Below, piece by piece: positions 27,106 to 35,269 of a stretch of DNA of 64,000 nt. Every line of letters starts with the position of its first letter. Positions within the stretch are counted from its first letter, which is position 1. Below the pieces are notes generated by a model. The model ran no database searches. It was not told the origin of the DNA and was given only the letters and a program-made list of their open reading frames with translations. The stretch is from Paraburkholderia sp. SOS3 (GTDB lineage: Bacteria; Pseudomonadota; Gammaproteobacteria; Burkholderiales; Burkholderiaceae), in the NCBI RefSeq assembly GCF_001922345.1, contig NZ_CP018812.1, positions 186,001 to 250,000 of the forward strand, written 5' to 3'. Made by a program: the position numbers and the translations under genes.

Positions 27106-28197
27106 TCAGAACATATGGTTGATGCCGATCCGCCCAACCGTCTGTGTATTCGAGCTCGACGCGAGATAGCCGAACTGTTCGGCGTGCGCATTCGGTCCCG
27201 ACGCGCGCTGCAGGCCGACGCCCGCGTAAACCTGCGTCACCTTCGACAGGTAGTGGGTAAAAAACAGGTTGTACTGATTGAACGCAAGGTTGTCGAACGT
27301 CGAGTGGTCGTACGTCACGCGCAGTATGTAAAGGTGTGCACCGCCGCTCAGATCGATATTCACGCCGGTCTGATAGTTGCGCTCGTGCTCCGCGCCCTGC
27401 GCGTTTTCGAGCTTGACGTCCGTGTACGTGAAGTGTGGCGTGAATGCGCCGATCACCACCGACCCGCCCACGGCAATCGTGCTGTAGCGGCTTGCGTTGA
27501 ACTGCACGCCGGCGCGCAGCGGTTGGCCCAGCAGCGACGTCAGGCTAAAAACGCCGAACACATCCGCCGTACGGTTGTGCGACATCGTGTACGCGGCGCC
27601 GAATTTCACGATGCCGTTCCCGTATCGCACGCCGAAGCTGTACTGCCGTCCCGCGCTGAAATCGCCGGCCTGGTTGCCGAAACTGTTCATCACGCCGGCC
27701 TGAAAGCCGTGAAAATTGATCGTCTGGTACTTCACCGAGTTGTTCAGCGGATGCGTATTAGCAAGTCCGTCGAGATTGCCGATCGTATAGAACGACGAAA
27801 TACCCGGTACCGAGTTGTTCAAGGCACCGACGTACTCGTAGATGTAGTCGGGAATATTGCCGAAGCTGAGCGAGCCCCACTTGTCATTCGCAAGCCCGAC
27901 GTACGCATCGCGGTTGAAGAAGCTGTTCGGGTTGATTTGCGCCCCGGTATTGGACAGGTAGCCGGATTCGAGCCGCGCGAATGCGGAGTTGCCGCCGCCC
28001 AAGTCTTCCCGAAGCAGAAAACCCCAGCGGTCGGGCGTCCGTTTGCCTGCCGATTCCTGCACCAGATGGCCTCCGTGCGCGTTCGTCACGAAGTCGATAC
28101 CCGTATCGATACTCCCGTATATCGTGGCAGACGACTGCGCGAGCGCAGGACAACTCAATAGCGCGGCACATCCGCCGACGAGCAATGGTGTCTTCAA
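27106..28197 (-). CDS. Gram-negative general porin (OmpC-like)
   Basis: 363 residues: signal peptide ending SCPALAQ, then SSATIYGSIDTGIDFVTN typical of Burkholderiaceae trimeric porins, EDLGGGNSAFARLESGY in the second strands, and a C-terminal strand ending GRIGINHMF with terminal Phe for BAM recognition. The start is a TTG at 28197 with GGAGG five bases upstream. It is divergent from the ubiX-led catabolic cluster across 360 bp, so it may be a substrate-specific uptake channel for that cluster. Confidence 0.92.
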   Translation of the reverse strand: MKTPLLVGGCAALLSCPALAQSSATIYGSIDTGIDFVTNAHGGHLVQESAGKRTPDRWGFLLREDLGGGNSAFARLESGYLSNTGAQINPNSFFNRDAYVGLANDKWGSLSFGNIPDYIYEYVGALNNSVPGISSFYTIGNLDGLANTHPLNNSVKYQTINFHGFQAGVMNSFGNQAGDFSAGRQYSFGVRYGNGIVKFGAAYTMSHNRTADVFGVFSLTSLLGQPLRAGVQFNASRYSTIAVGGSVVIGAFTPHFTYTDVKLENAQGAEHERNYQTGVNIDLSGGAHLYILRVTYDHSTFDNLAFNQYNLFFTHYLSKVTQVYAGVGLQRASGPNAHAEQFGYLASSSNTQTVGRIGINHMF

Positions 28198-28370
28198 CTT
28201 GCCTCCAAATATTGTTTTGCGATGTTGTTATCGTGTCCGGCCGTGGTCTCCTTGACCGGCACGGCTGTCTGTCGTGCGTGAAGACCCGCGCTTCGCGTCA
28301 TCGTCTCCAGTTGATTCGCTTCGCGCGTCGACAGTCTGTTGACGCAGCGCAAAGTTTAGCGATGTCATTT

Positions 28371-28405
28371 ACGATTTTGAATCGTGAAATATTTATCAAT
28401 CGATA
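28371..28405. promoter_or_regulatory. Paired palindromes in the porin/ubiX divergent region
   Basis: ACGATT-TTG-AATCGT (28371-28385) is followed by ATTTATC-AATC-GATA (28391-28405). The first recurs as ACGATT-N5-AATCGT upstream of the second AAHS transporter (42741), and the second resembles the repeat before the monooxygenase (29278). These are candidate sites for the cluster's LysR regulator. The rest of the 360-bp gap 28198-28557 holds no gene; a CCTGG-N8-CCAGG repeat lies near 28424. Confidence 0.5.
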
Positions 28406-28557
28406 GAACAATGCGAATACTCGCCTGGGGTATTTACCAGGGGATCCCGAAAAAACCGATTACGCGTCTTTAATCGCCGCTATTGCGCGTGCTACCATCC
28501 GCGCGATCAAAACGAGTTTCGAAACGGGAAAAATCCGCTCTCGCGGAGGAGAACAGA

Positions 28558-29136
28558 ATGCAAGTCAGGGCAGTCCCGCCGCGGCGCATGGTCGTCGGCA
28601 TCAGCGGAGCATCGGGCGTCGTATACGGCGTGCGGCTCCTGCAATTGCTCCGCCAGATGGACATCGAAACGCACCTGGTCATGAGCCGCTCCGCGCAGGT
28701 CACGCTCGCGCACGAATCGGACTACAGCGTCGCCGACGTGCGCGCACTCGCAACCGTCTGCTACTCGAACACCGACATCGGCGCCGCCATTTCGAGCGGC
28801 TCGTTCCCCGTGATGGGCATGATCGTCGCGCCCTGTTCGATCAAAACGCTATCGGAAGTCGCCACAGGCGTGACCAGCGGGCTGCTCTCGCGCGCCGCGG
28901 ACGTCACCTTGAAGGAGCGCCGCCGGCTCGTGCTGATGGTGCGCGAAACGCCGCTGCATCTGGGCCACCTGCGCAGCATGACGAGCGTCACCGAAGCGGG
29001 CGCGATCGTCTATCCGCCGGTGCCCGCATTCTACGCGAACCCGGAATCGATTGAGGATATGGTCGACCATACGCTCGGCCGCGTGCTCGACCTGTTCGGC
29101 ATCGAGACCTCGGTCGTGCATCGCTGGGGCATGTAG
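28558..29136 (+). CDS. UbiX-family flavin prenyltransferase
   Basis: 192 residues with the FMN-binding opening VVGISGASGVVYGVRLL (about residues 12-28), the middle MIVAPCSIKTLSEVATG and the late LVLMVRETPLHLGHLRSM, all diagnostic of UbiX. UbiX makes the prenylated FMN that UbiD decarboxylases need; in catabolic clusters it was once annotated as a decarboxylase subunit. GGAGGAGA precedes ATG 28558. It heads the plus-strand cluster whose UbiD-like enzyme is at 38560, so it probably supplies that enzyme's cofactor. Confidence 0.92.
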   Translation: MQVRAVPPRRMVVGISGASGVVYGVRLLQLLRQMDIETHLVMSRSAQVTLAHESDYSVADVRALATVCYSNTDIGAAISSGSFPVMGMIVAPCSIKTLSEVATGVTSGLLSRAADVTLKERRRLVLMVRETPLHLGHLRSMTSVTEAGAIVYPPVPAFYANPESIEDMVDHTLGRVLDLFGIETSVVHRWGM

Positions 29137-29277
29137 CCGGCATGCCTCCCGTCATGCGCCGCAATTAACAAAATTGCTCGATGATTCGTTCGGATTCTTT
29201 TGCTTCTTAAGTGTCAGGCGTTGTTTTAAAGTTCATTTCGGTTTCAACGGGTAATCCATTAAAACGGCATTAAAAAG

Positions 29278-29299
29278 ATTTATCGATGGATTGATAAAT
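29278..29299. promoter_or_regulatory. ATTTATC-N8-GATAAAT inverted repeat upstream of the monooxygenase
   Basis: Perfect 7-bp arms in the AT-rich 209-bp spacer after ubiX. The inner ATC-N8-GAT resembles LysR-type binding sites, and the half-site matches one in the ubiX control region. This suggests a second regulated promoter for the monooxygenase and following genes. Confidence 0.45.
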
Positions 29300-29345
29300 T
29301 AACCCGATAAAACACGCCCAACACGAAAAGAGGTTGATTCGACGA

Positions 29346-30533
29346 ATGAAGATAGTCATTGCGGGAGCCGGAATCGGCGGGCTGACGGCCGGCGTTGCGT
29401 TACTGAAGAAGGGCTTCGACGTCACGATTCTCGAGCAGGCGCAGGCGCTCAAGGAGATCGGCGCCGGCGTGCAGTTGAGCCCGAATGCGACGCGCGTGCT
29501 TTACCAGATCGGCGTCGGCGACACGCTCGAGGGCCTTGCGTGCGAGCCGCCCGGCAAGCGCGTGCGGCTGTGGAACACCGGCCAGTCGTGGCGCCTCTTC
29601 GATCTCGGCGCGGCGTCGCGGGAGATCTATGGCTATCCGTACTTCACGCTGCACCGCGCCGACCTGCACCAAGGGCTCGCCGACGCGGTCTATGCGCTCG
29701 CGCCGAACGCGATCCGCCTCGGCGAAAAGGTAGAAGGCATCAAGCAAAGCGGCGGGACGGTCGAGGTCACCACGGTTCAGGGCAACGTCTACGAGGCCGA
29801 TCTGCTGATCGGCGCGGACGGCGTGCACTCGCGCGTGCGGCGCGCGCTGTTCGGCCCCGACGAACCCGTCTATTCGGGCGTGATGGCCTGGCGCGGCGTG
29901 ATCGAAGCGGAAAAACTGCCCGAACATTTGCGCACCGCTTACGGCACGAACTGGGTTGGACCGGGCGCGCACGTCATTCACTATCCGTTGCGCGGCCACA
30001 AGCTCGTGAACTTCGTCGGCGCGGTCGAGCGTGACGGGTGGCAGGTCGAATCGTGGTCCGAACGCGGTACGCTCGACGAATGCCTGAAAGATTTCGAGGG
30101 CTGGCACGACGACGTGCGCGCGCTGATTTCCGCGATCGATATTCCTTACAAGTGGGCGCTGATGGTGCGTGAACCGATGACGCGCTGGAGTTCCGGTAAC
30201 GCGACGCTGCTCGGCGATGCATGCCATCCGACGTTGCCGTTCCTCGCGCAAGGCGCCGGCATGGCGATCGAAGACGGTTATCTGATCGCGCGCTGCCTCG
30301 AACGCTACGCGGGCGACCTGCCGCGCGCGCTCGAGCGTTACGAAGCGTTGCGTCTCGACCGCACCGCGCGGGTCGTGCGCGGCTCGGCCGCCAACGCGAC
30401 GCGCTTTCACAATCCGCAACTTGCGCACGCCGAAGGCGCGGCCGAATACGTCGACCGCGAATGGAGCGAGGAGCGCGTGAAAGAGCGCTATAACTGGCTG
30501 TTCGAATACAACGTCGATACGGTCGAAGTCTGA
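29346..30533 (+). CDS. FAD-dependent aromatic monooxygenase (salicylate / 3-hydroxybenzoate 6-hydroxylase-like)
   Basis: 395 residues, a group A flavoprotein hydroxylase. The FAD GxGxxG motif is at the N-terminus (VIAGAGIGGLTAGVALLKKG), the central DG motif is LLIGADGVHSRVR, and the second FAD motif is LLGDACHPTLPFLAQGAGMA. Sequence pattern and length fit the salicylate hydroxylase / 3-hydroxybenzoate 6-hydroxylase branch, which hydroxylates, sometimes with decarboxylation, small phenolic acids. With a VOC dioxygenase-like protein, fumarylacetoacetase and a MaiA nearby, a gentisate- or homogentisate-like diphenol is a reasonable product. The substrate is unknown. Confidence 0.9.
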   Translation: MKIVIAGAGIGGLTAGVALLKKGFDVTILEQAQALKEIGAGVQLSPNATRVLYQIGVGDTLEGLACEPPGKRVRLWNTGQSWRLFDLGAASREIYGYPYFTLHRADLHQGLADAVYALAPNAIRLGEKVEGIKQSGGTVEVTTVQGNVYEADLLIGADGVHSRVRRALFGPDEPVYSGVMAWRGVIEAEKLPEHLRTAYGTNWVGPGAHVIHYPLRGHKLVNFVGAVERDGWQVESWSERGTLDECLKDFEGWHDDVRALISAIDIPYKWALMVREPMTRWSSGNATLLGDACHPTLPFLAQGAGMAIEDGYLIARCLERYAGDLPRALERYEALRLDRTARVVRGSAANATRFHNPQLAHAEGAAEYVDREWSEERVKERYNWLFEYNVDTVEV

Positions 30534-30560
30534 TTTCAGCCGCCTGCCCTCGCGGGCGAA

Positions 30561-30593
30561 AGCCGGAGTAAGCGCACGAGCGCCACTCCGGCT
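30561..30593 (+). other. Hairpin between monooxygenase and VOC genes
   Basis: AGCCGGAGT (30561-30569) and ACTCCGGCT (30585-30593) form a perfect 9-bp stem with a 15-base loop in the 81-bp intercistronic space. There is no T-run. It could stabilise or process the operon mRNA. Confidence 0.5.
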
Positions 30594-30614
30594 ACAGCAC
30601 AAAGGAGACGATAG

Positions 30615-31145
30615 ATGGCCACGATACCCGCCGTCCTCGGACTGCACCACTTTGCGTGGCGTTGCCGCAATGCCGAGGAGACGCGTCATTTCTACGAAGA
30701 CATCCTCGGCCTGCCGCTCACGCACGTGATCCGGCTCGACCGCGTGCCGAGCACCGGCGAGTACTGTCCGTACGTGCATCTGTTCTTCGAACTCGCGGAC
30801 GGGTCGAACATCGCGTTCTTCGATCTCGGAGACAATACGGCGGCGCTGCCGTCGCCGAACACGCCCGCGTGGGTCAATCACATCGCGTTTCGCGTTGCGT
30901 CGCTCGACGAGCTCGAAACGATGAAGCAGCGTCTCGTCGAGAATGGCATCGAGGTGCTCGGCGTGACCGATCACCACTTCGTGCGCTCGATCTATTTCTT
31001 CGATCCGAACGGATTGCGTGTCGAACTGACCACGGTCGTCGCCGATGCCGCCACGCTCGAAGGCTTTAAACTACGCGCTCGCGGCACGCTCGATGCGTGG
31101 ACCGCGGAACAGAAAAAAGCAGCATTGGAGACACGCGCCGCATGA
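30615..31145 (+). CDS. VOC-superfamily protein (extradiol dioxygenase-like)
   Basis: 176 residues. It has the two VOC half-modules with metal ligands in place: His in LGLHHFAWRC, His in VNHIAFRV and Glu in NGLRVELTT. The intact HHE set fits an Fe(II) or Mn(II) ring-cleavage enzyme, though glyoxalases and isomerases share the fold. A strong AAAGGAGA site precedes ATG 30615. The stop overlaps the start of fumarylacetoacetase (ATGA). Position between a ring hydroxylase and a diketo-acid hydrolase argues for ring cleavage. Confidence 0.85.
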   Translation: MATIPAVLGLHHFAWRCRNAEETRHFYEDILGLPLTHVIRLDRVPSTGEYCPYVHLFFELADGSNIAFFDLGDNTAALPSPNTPAWVNHIAFRVASLDELETMKQRLVENGIEVLGVTDHHFVRSIYFFDPNGLRVELTTVVADAATLEGFKLRARGTLDAWTAEQKKAALETRAA

Positions 31146-32512
31146 GCGAGCTGAATTCCACTCACGACCCCGCTCTGCGCAGCTGGGTCGAATCGGCCAA
31201 TCTGCCCGGCGCGGACTTCCCGATTCAAAACCTGCCGTTCGGCGCATTCGAGCGCGACGGCAACGCTCGCACCGGCGTGGCGATCGGCGATCGCATCGTC
31301 GATTTGCAGGCGCTGCACGATGCGGCACTGTTCGACGGCGATGCCGCAATCGCGTGCGCAGCCGCCGCTTGCGGCGATGGCACGCTGAACCGCCTGATGG
31401 CGCTCGAACGCCGTTATCTGAGCGCGCTGCGCCGCGCACTCTCCGCGCTGTTGCGCAGCGATTCGCCGATGCTGTCGCAGGCGCAGGCGCTCGCGGCTGC
31501 CCTGCTGCCACGCATGGCCGACGTGACGATGCGGCTGCCGTGCGAGATCGGCGACTACACCGATTTCCTGACGTCGCTGCATCACACCGAACGGCACGGC
31601 CGCTACAAGGGTCTCGCCGATCCGCTGCCCGCCGCGTTCAAATCGCTGCCGATCGCGTACCACGGCCGTGCATCGTCGCTGCGCGTGAGCGGCGGCGACG
31701 TGCGCCGCCCGCACGGTCAGTATCGCGATGCACAGGGCAATGTGCGTTTTGGCCCGGCACCCGCGCTAGATTTCGAACTCGAACTCGCCGCGTTTATCGG
31801 CCGCGGCAACGCGCTGACGCAACCCGTCGCGATCGACGACGCACACCAGCACATCTTCGGCTACTGCCTGCTCAACGACTGGTCCGCGAAAAGCATTCAG
31901 TGGTTCGAGCAGGTGCTCGGGCCGTTCCTTGGCAAGAGCTTTCACTCGAGCCTCTCGCCGTGGATCGTCACCGCGGAGGCGCTCGCGCCGTTCCGCAAAC
32001 CGGCGCCTGCGCGTGCTGCGGGCGATCCCGTCATCATGCCGCATCTGAACGGCTCCTTCGACCAGCGAACCGGCGGCCTGAACATCGAGCTCGACGCGTT
32101 CCTCTCGACCGCGAAACTGCGTGCCGCGGGCGCTGCGCCAATGCGCATCACGCGCACGCATCTCGACAATCTGTACTGGACGTTCGCGCAGATGGTCGCA
32201 CATCACACGAGCAACGGCTGCAATCTGCGCACTGGCGATCTGCTCGGCAGCGGTACGATTTCCGGCGCCGACGATCTTTCGCGCGCATGTTTGACCGAGC
32301 TGACGAACGCGGGCAAAGATCCGCTGCAGTTGCCGAACGGCGAAACGCGCACCGCGCTCGAAGACGGCGACGAAGTGATTTTCCATGCACGCGCCGTGCA
32401 ACCGGGCGCCGTGACGATCGGCTTCGGCGAATGCCGCGGCACGATTGCGCCGGCATTCGATACGTCGCGCCCGACCGGAACGACGCCAGCGCGCAGCGAG
32501 GCCCACGTATGA
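31142..32512 (+). CDS. Fumarylacetoacetase-type diketo-acid hydrolase
   Basis: 456 residues, full length for fumarylacetoacetase including its N-terminal SH3-like domain (FPIQNLPFGAF). Catalytic-domain marks are DFELELAAFIGRGN with the metal-binding acidic residues, LLNDWSAKSIQWFEQ and LGPFLGKSF. The enzyme cleaves the C-C bond of fumarylacetoacetate-like acids to fumarate and a keto acid. It overlaps its neighbours on both sides by ATGA, so it is tightly coupled to the VOC protein and the alpha/beta hydrolase. A paralogue dedicated to another substrate is more likely than the housekeeping tyrosine enzyme, given this operon. Confidence 0.92.
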   Translation: MSELNSTHDPALRSWVESANLPGADFPIQNLPFGAFERDGNARTGVAIGDRIVDLQALHDAALFDGDAAIACAAAACGDGTLNRLMALERRYLSALRRALSALLRSDSPMLSQAQALAAALLPRMADVTMRLPCEIGDYTDFLTSLHHTERHGRYKGLADPLPAAFKSLPIAYHGRASSLRVSGGDVRRPHGQYRDAQGNVRFGPAPALDFELELAAFIGRGNALTQPVAIDDAHQHIFGYCLLNDWSAKSIQWFEQVLGPFLGKSFHSSLSPWIVTAEALAPFRKPAPARAAGDPVIMPHLNGSFDQRTGGLNIELDAFLSTAKLRAAGAAPMRITRTHLDNLYWTFAQMVAHHTSNGCNLRTGDLLGSGTISGADDLSRACLTELTNAGKDPLQLPNGETRTALEDGDEVIFHARAVQPGAVTIGFGECRGTIAPAFDTSRPTGTTPARSEAHV

Positions 32513-33285
32513 CCGCTCTGAACGGATATGTGCAGGTCGGTCATGGCCCGCGCAAAGTGATCGCACTGTCTGGCTGGTTCGGCAGTTCGGCCGACTGGCA
32601 AACGCTCGCACCGGCGCTCGACACCGACACGTTCACGTACGCTTTCTTCGACTATCGCGGCTACGGCGAATCGCTCGAACGCGACGGCGCTTTCACGTTC
32701 GCCGAAGCGGCAAGCGACGTGCTCGCGCTTGCCGATCATCTCGACTGGCCGCGCTTCAGCCTGATCGGGCATTCGATGGGCGGCATGGCCATGCAGCGCG
32801 TGCTGCTCGCGGCGCCGCAGCGGATCGAGCGGATGGCCGGCATCTCGGCGGTGCCCGCATGCGGTTCGCGGATGGATGCGGCGCGCCTCGCAGGCTTCAG
32901 TGCGACCATCAACGATGTGTCAAAACGCGCAGGCATCATTGCCTTTTCAACCGGTAATCGACTCACGCCGCGCTGGAGTTCGCATCTTGCGAACGAATCG
33001 ATGCGGCTGTCGCGCCGCGAGGCGTTCGCCGGCTATCTTCCCGAATGGGCGACGCGCGATTTCTCGGCCGAACTTGCAGGAAGCGCGGCCGCACAGGTGC
33101 CAGTCAAGCTTTTTATCGGCGAGCACGATCCGACACTGACCGCCGATCTGATGAATCGCACATGGCTCGCGTGGTACGAGCACGCAACGCTCGAAACGCT
33201 CGCGAATGCGGGCCACTACGCGATGTACGAAGTACCCGTTGCGCTTGCAACGAAGCTGGAAGACTGGCTGAAACAAACGACGTAG
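32509..33285 (+). CDS. Alpha/beta hydrolase
   Basis: 258 residues. The nucleophile elbow is GHSMGG with Ser89, the acid lies in FIGEHDPT and the His in NAGHYAMYE, so the catalytic triad is complete. An early SGWFGSSADW oxyanion-region motif is typical. It overlaps the fumarylacetoacetase stop. In aromatic pathways such enzymes hydrolyse ring-cleavage products, enol lactones or esters; which applies here is not evident. Confidence 0.88.
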   Translation: MTALNGYVQVGHGPRKVIALSGWFGSSADWQTLAPALDTDTFTYAFFDYRGYGESLERDGAFTFAEAASDVLALADHLDWPRFSLIGHSMGGMAMQRVLLAAPQRIERMAGISAVPACGSRMDAARLAGFSATINDVSKRAGIIAFSTGNRLTPRWSSHLANESMRLSRREAFAGYLPEWATRDFSAELAGSAAAQVPVKLFIGEHDPTLTADLMNRTWLAWYEHATLETLANAGHYAMYEVPVALATKLEDWLKQTT

Positions 33286-33333
33286 CAACACCGGCTGCGC
33301 GCCGTGGTCCGGCGTGCGACCGCAGGAGACTTC

Positions 33334-34152
33334 ATGTACGAGACCACCTATCTGCGCGCATCGACGCTCGAAGAAGCCGTCGCGTGGCTGCGCGAACATG
33401 ACGAAGCGCGGCCGCTATCGGGCGGCATGACGCTAATTCCGACGCTCAAGCAGCGGCTCGCGGCGCCGTCCCATCTGATCGATCTCACGCGTATCGACGC
33501 GATGCGCGGCATCGCGGTCGAAAACGGCGTGCTGCGCATCGGCGCGTTGACGCGCCATGCGGAAGTCGCCGCTGCGCCGCTCGTCGCCGACGCCATTCCC
33601 GCGCTTGCGCAGCTCGCGAACGTGATCGCCGACCCGCAAGTGCGCAATCGCGGCACGATGGGCGGCTCGGTCGCGAACAACGACCCCGCCGCCGACTATC
33701 CGGCCGCCGTCATGGCGCTGAACGCGCACGTCGTCACGTCCGGGCGTCGTATTGCCGCCGACGACTACTTCGTCGATACGTTCGAAACCGCGCTCGCGCC
33801 CGACGAACTCGTCACCGCGATCGAATACGCGATTCCGCTGCGCGGCGCGTATGCGAAGTTCCGGCAGCCGGCCTCGGGTTATGCGGTGGTCGGCGTATTC
33901 ATCGCGCAGTACGACGACGCTGTGCGTGTCGGTGTAACGGGTGCCGGCGCATCGGTATTCCGCTGGCACGACGCCGAGGAGGCGCTGACTCGCGAGCTTT
34001 CCGAAGCATCGCTGGCGCCCGTGAAAATGGACACGTCGACACTGCCCGACGATCCAAACGCGTCGGCTGCCTATCGCGCGCACCTGATCGAAACCTACGC
34101 GCGCCGCGCATTGCAGACGCTGCTCGCGCAGCCGCTGCGCCCGCGCGCCTAA
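33334..34152 (+). CDS. Molybdenum hydroxylase FAD subunit (CoxM-like)
   Basis: 272 residues of the medium subunit family. FAD contacts are visible in ARPLSGGMTLIPTLKQRL and VRNRGTMGGSVANNDPAADY. It passes electrons from the iron-sulfur subunit to an acceptor. CAGGAGA precedes the ATG. It is the first of four genes (M, G, S, L) that together encode a xanthine oxidase-family hydroxylase or dehydrogenase. Confidence 0.93.
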   Translation: MYETTYLRASTLEEAVAWLREHDEARPLSGGMTLIPTLKQRLAAPSHLIDLTRIDAMRGIAVENGVLRIGALTRHAEVAAAPLVADAIPALAQLANVIADPQVRNRGTMGGSVANNDPAADYPAAVMALNAHVVTSGRRIAADDYFVDTFETALAPDELVTAIEYAIPLRGAYAKFRQPASGYAVVGVFIAQYDDAVRVGVTGAGASVFRWHDAEEALTRELSEASLAPVKMDTSTLPDDPNASAAYRAHLIETYARRALQTLLAQPLRPRA

Positions 34153-34225
34153 CGCAACCTTTGTATGGCCGGGAGTACGCGCTGAAGCGCGCACGCTCAT
34201 CGCCTTGCCGCCAGGAGACAAACAC

Positions 34226-34711
34226 ATGGAATTCACCGGATCGCAAACCATCGCTGCATCGCGCGAACACGTATGGCGTGGCCTGAACGACGCAGCCGTG
34301 CTGCAGGCCTGCGTGCCGGGCTGCGAAGCCTTTACCGCCGAAAGCGACGACGAGTTCAAGGCCGTCGTGGTCGCCTCGGTCGGGCCCGTCAAGGCGCGCT
34401 TCAAGGGCACGCTGCTGCTGTCCGAGCGCGATGCGCCGAACGGCTACAAGATTGCAGGCCAGGGCGAAGGCGGCATTGCAGGCTTCGGCAAGATGACTGC
34501 GACCGTCACGCTTGCGGACGCCGAAGAAGGCGGCACGTTGCTCACGTATGTCGCTGAAGCCCAGGTGGGCGGCAAGCTCGCGCAGATCGGTTCGCGGCTC
34601 GTTACGTCGGTGGCGAACAAGCTCGCGGCGGAATTTTTCAAGCGGTTCAACACGACGATGAGCGCATCGATGAGCGCGGACGCTGAAGAACCCAGCGCTG
34701 CAGCGAAGTAA
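34226..34711 (+). CDS. CoxG-family SRPBCC protein
   Basis: 161 residues, opening MEFTGSQTIAASREHVWRGL and VLQACVPGCEAF, with GEGGIAGFGKMTATVTL later; these are marks of the CO dehydrogenase subunit G family (SRPBCC fold). CoxG proteins accompany form I and II molybdenum hydroxylases and are linked to membrane attachment or maturation. CAGGAGA precedes ATG 34226. Confidence 0.92.
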   Translation: MEFTGSQTIAASREHVWRGLNDAAVLQACVPGCEAFTAESDDEFKAVVVASVGPVKARFKGTLLLSERDAPNGYKIAGQGEGGIAGFGKMTATVTLADAEEGGTLLTYVAEAQVGGKLAQIGSRLVTSVANKLAAEFFKRFNTTMSASMSADAEEPSAAAK

Positions 34712-34753
34712 GCGTCCCCGCGTGCGACCGTTATAGCAAGGAACAGGTGAATC

Positions 34754-35269
34754 ATGGTTGAAGTTCAGTTGCAGGTGAACGGCGTCGATGTCCGGCATGA
34801 AGTACCGGACCAGATGCTGCTCGTCGAATTTCTGCGCGAGACGCTGCGCCTGACCGGCACGCACGTCGGCTGCGACACGAGCCAGTGCGGCGCATGCACG
34901 GTCAATCTCGACGGCGTTTCCGTGAAGTCGTGCACGGTGCTCGCCGCGCAGGCAAGCGGCGGCCGCGTCGTCACCGTCGAAGGGTTGAAGCCGAACGAAA
35001 CAACAGGCCTGCACCCGGTGCAAAACGCATTCGTGCAATGCCACGGCCTGCAATGCGGGTTTTGCACCCCGGGCATGATCATGTCGTGCGATTTCTATCT
35101 GCGCGAAGCGCCAGCTCTCGACGAAGCGAGCATCTGCCACAGCCTCGAAGGCAACATCTGCCGTTGTACGGGCTACGTGAACATCATCGAAGCCGTGAGG
35201 CACGCGGCGCGCGAGATGTACCCGGAGCATGCGGCAGGCGCCGCGCATCGGGAGGAACAGCACTCATGA
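34754..35269 (+). CDS. Molybdenum hydroxylase 2Fe-2S subunit (CoxS-like)
   Basis: 171 residues with both iron-sulfur clusters: plant-type Cys residues in GCDTSQCGACTVNLDG plus VKSC, and the alpha-helical cluster in CHGLQCGFCTPG and NICRCTGY. It carries electrons from the molybdenum centre to the FAD subunit. The stop overlaps the ATG of the large subunit. Confidence 0.95.
   Translation: MVEVQLQVNGVDVRHEVPDQMLLVEFLRETLRLTGTHVGCDTSQCGACTVNLDGVSVKSCTVLAAQASGGRVVTVEGLKPNETTGLHPVQNAFVQCHGLQCGFCTPGMIMSCDFYLREAPALDEASICHSLEGNICRCTGYVNIIEAVRHAAREMYPEHAAGAAHREEQHS

Noticed and set aside
34885..35265. Upstream extension of the CoxL-like frame to 34885
   Set aside because: It overlaps the intact iron-sulfur subunit gene in another frame; ATG 35266 has its own ribosome-binding site and matches the family start.
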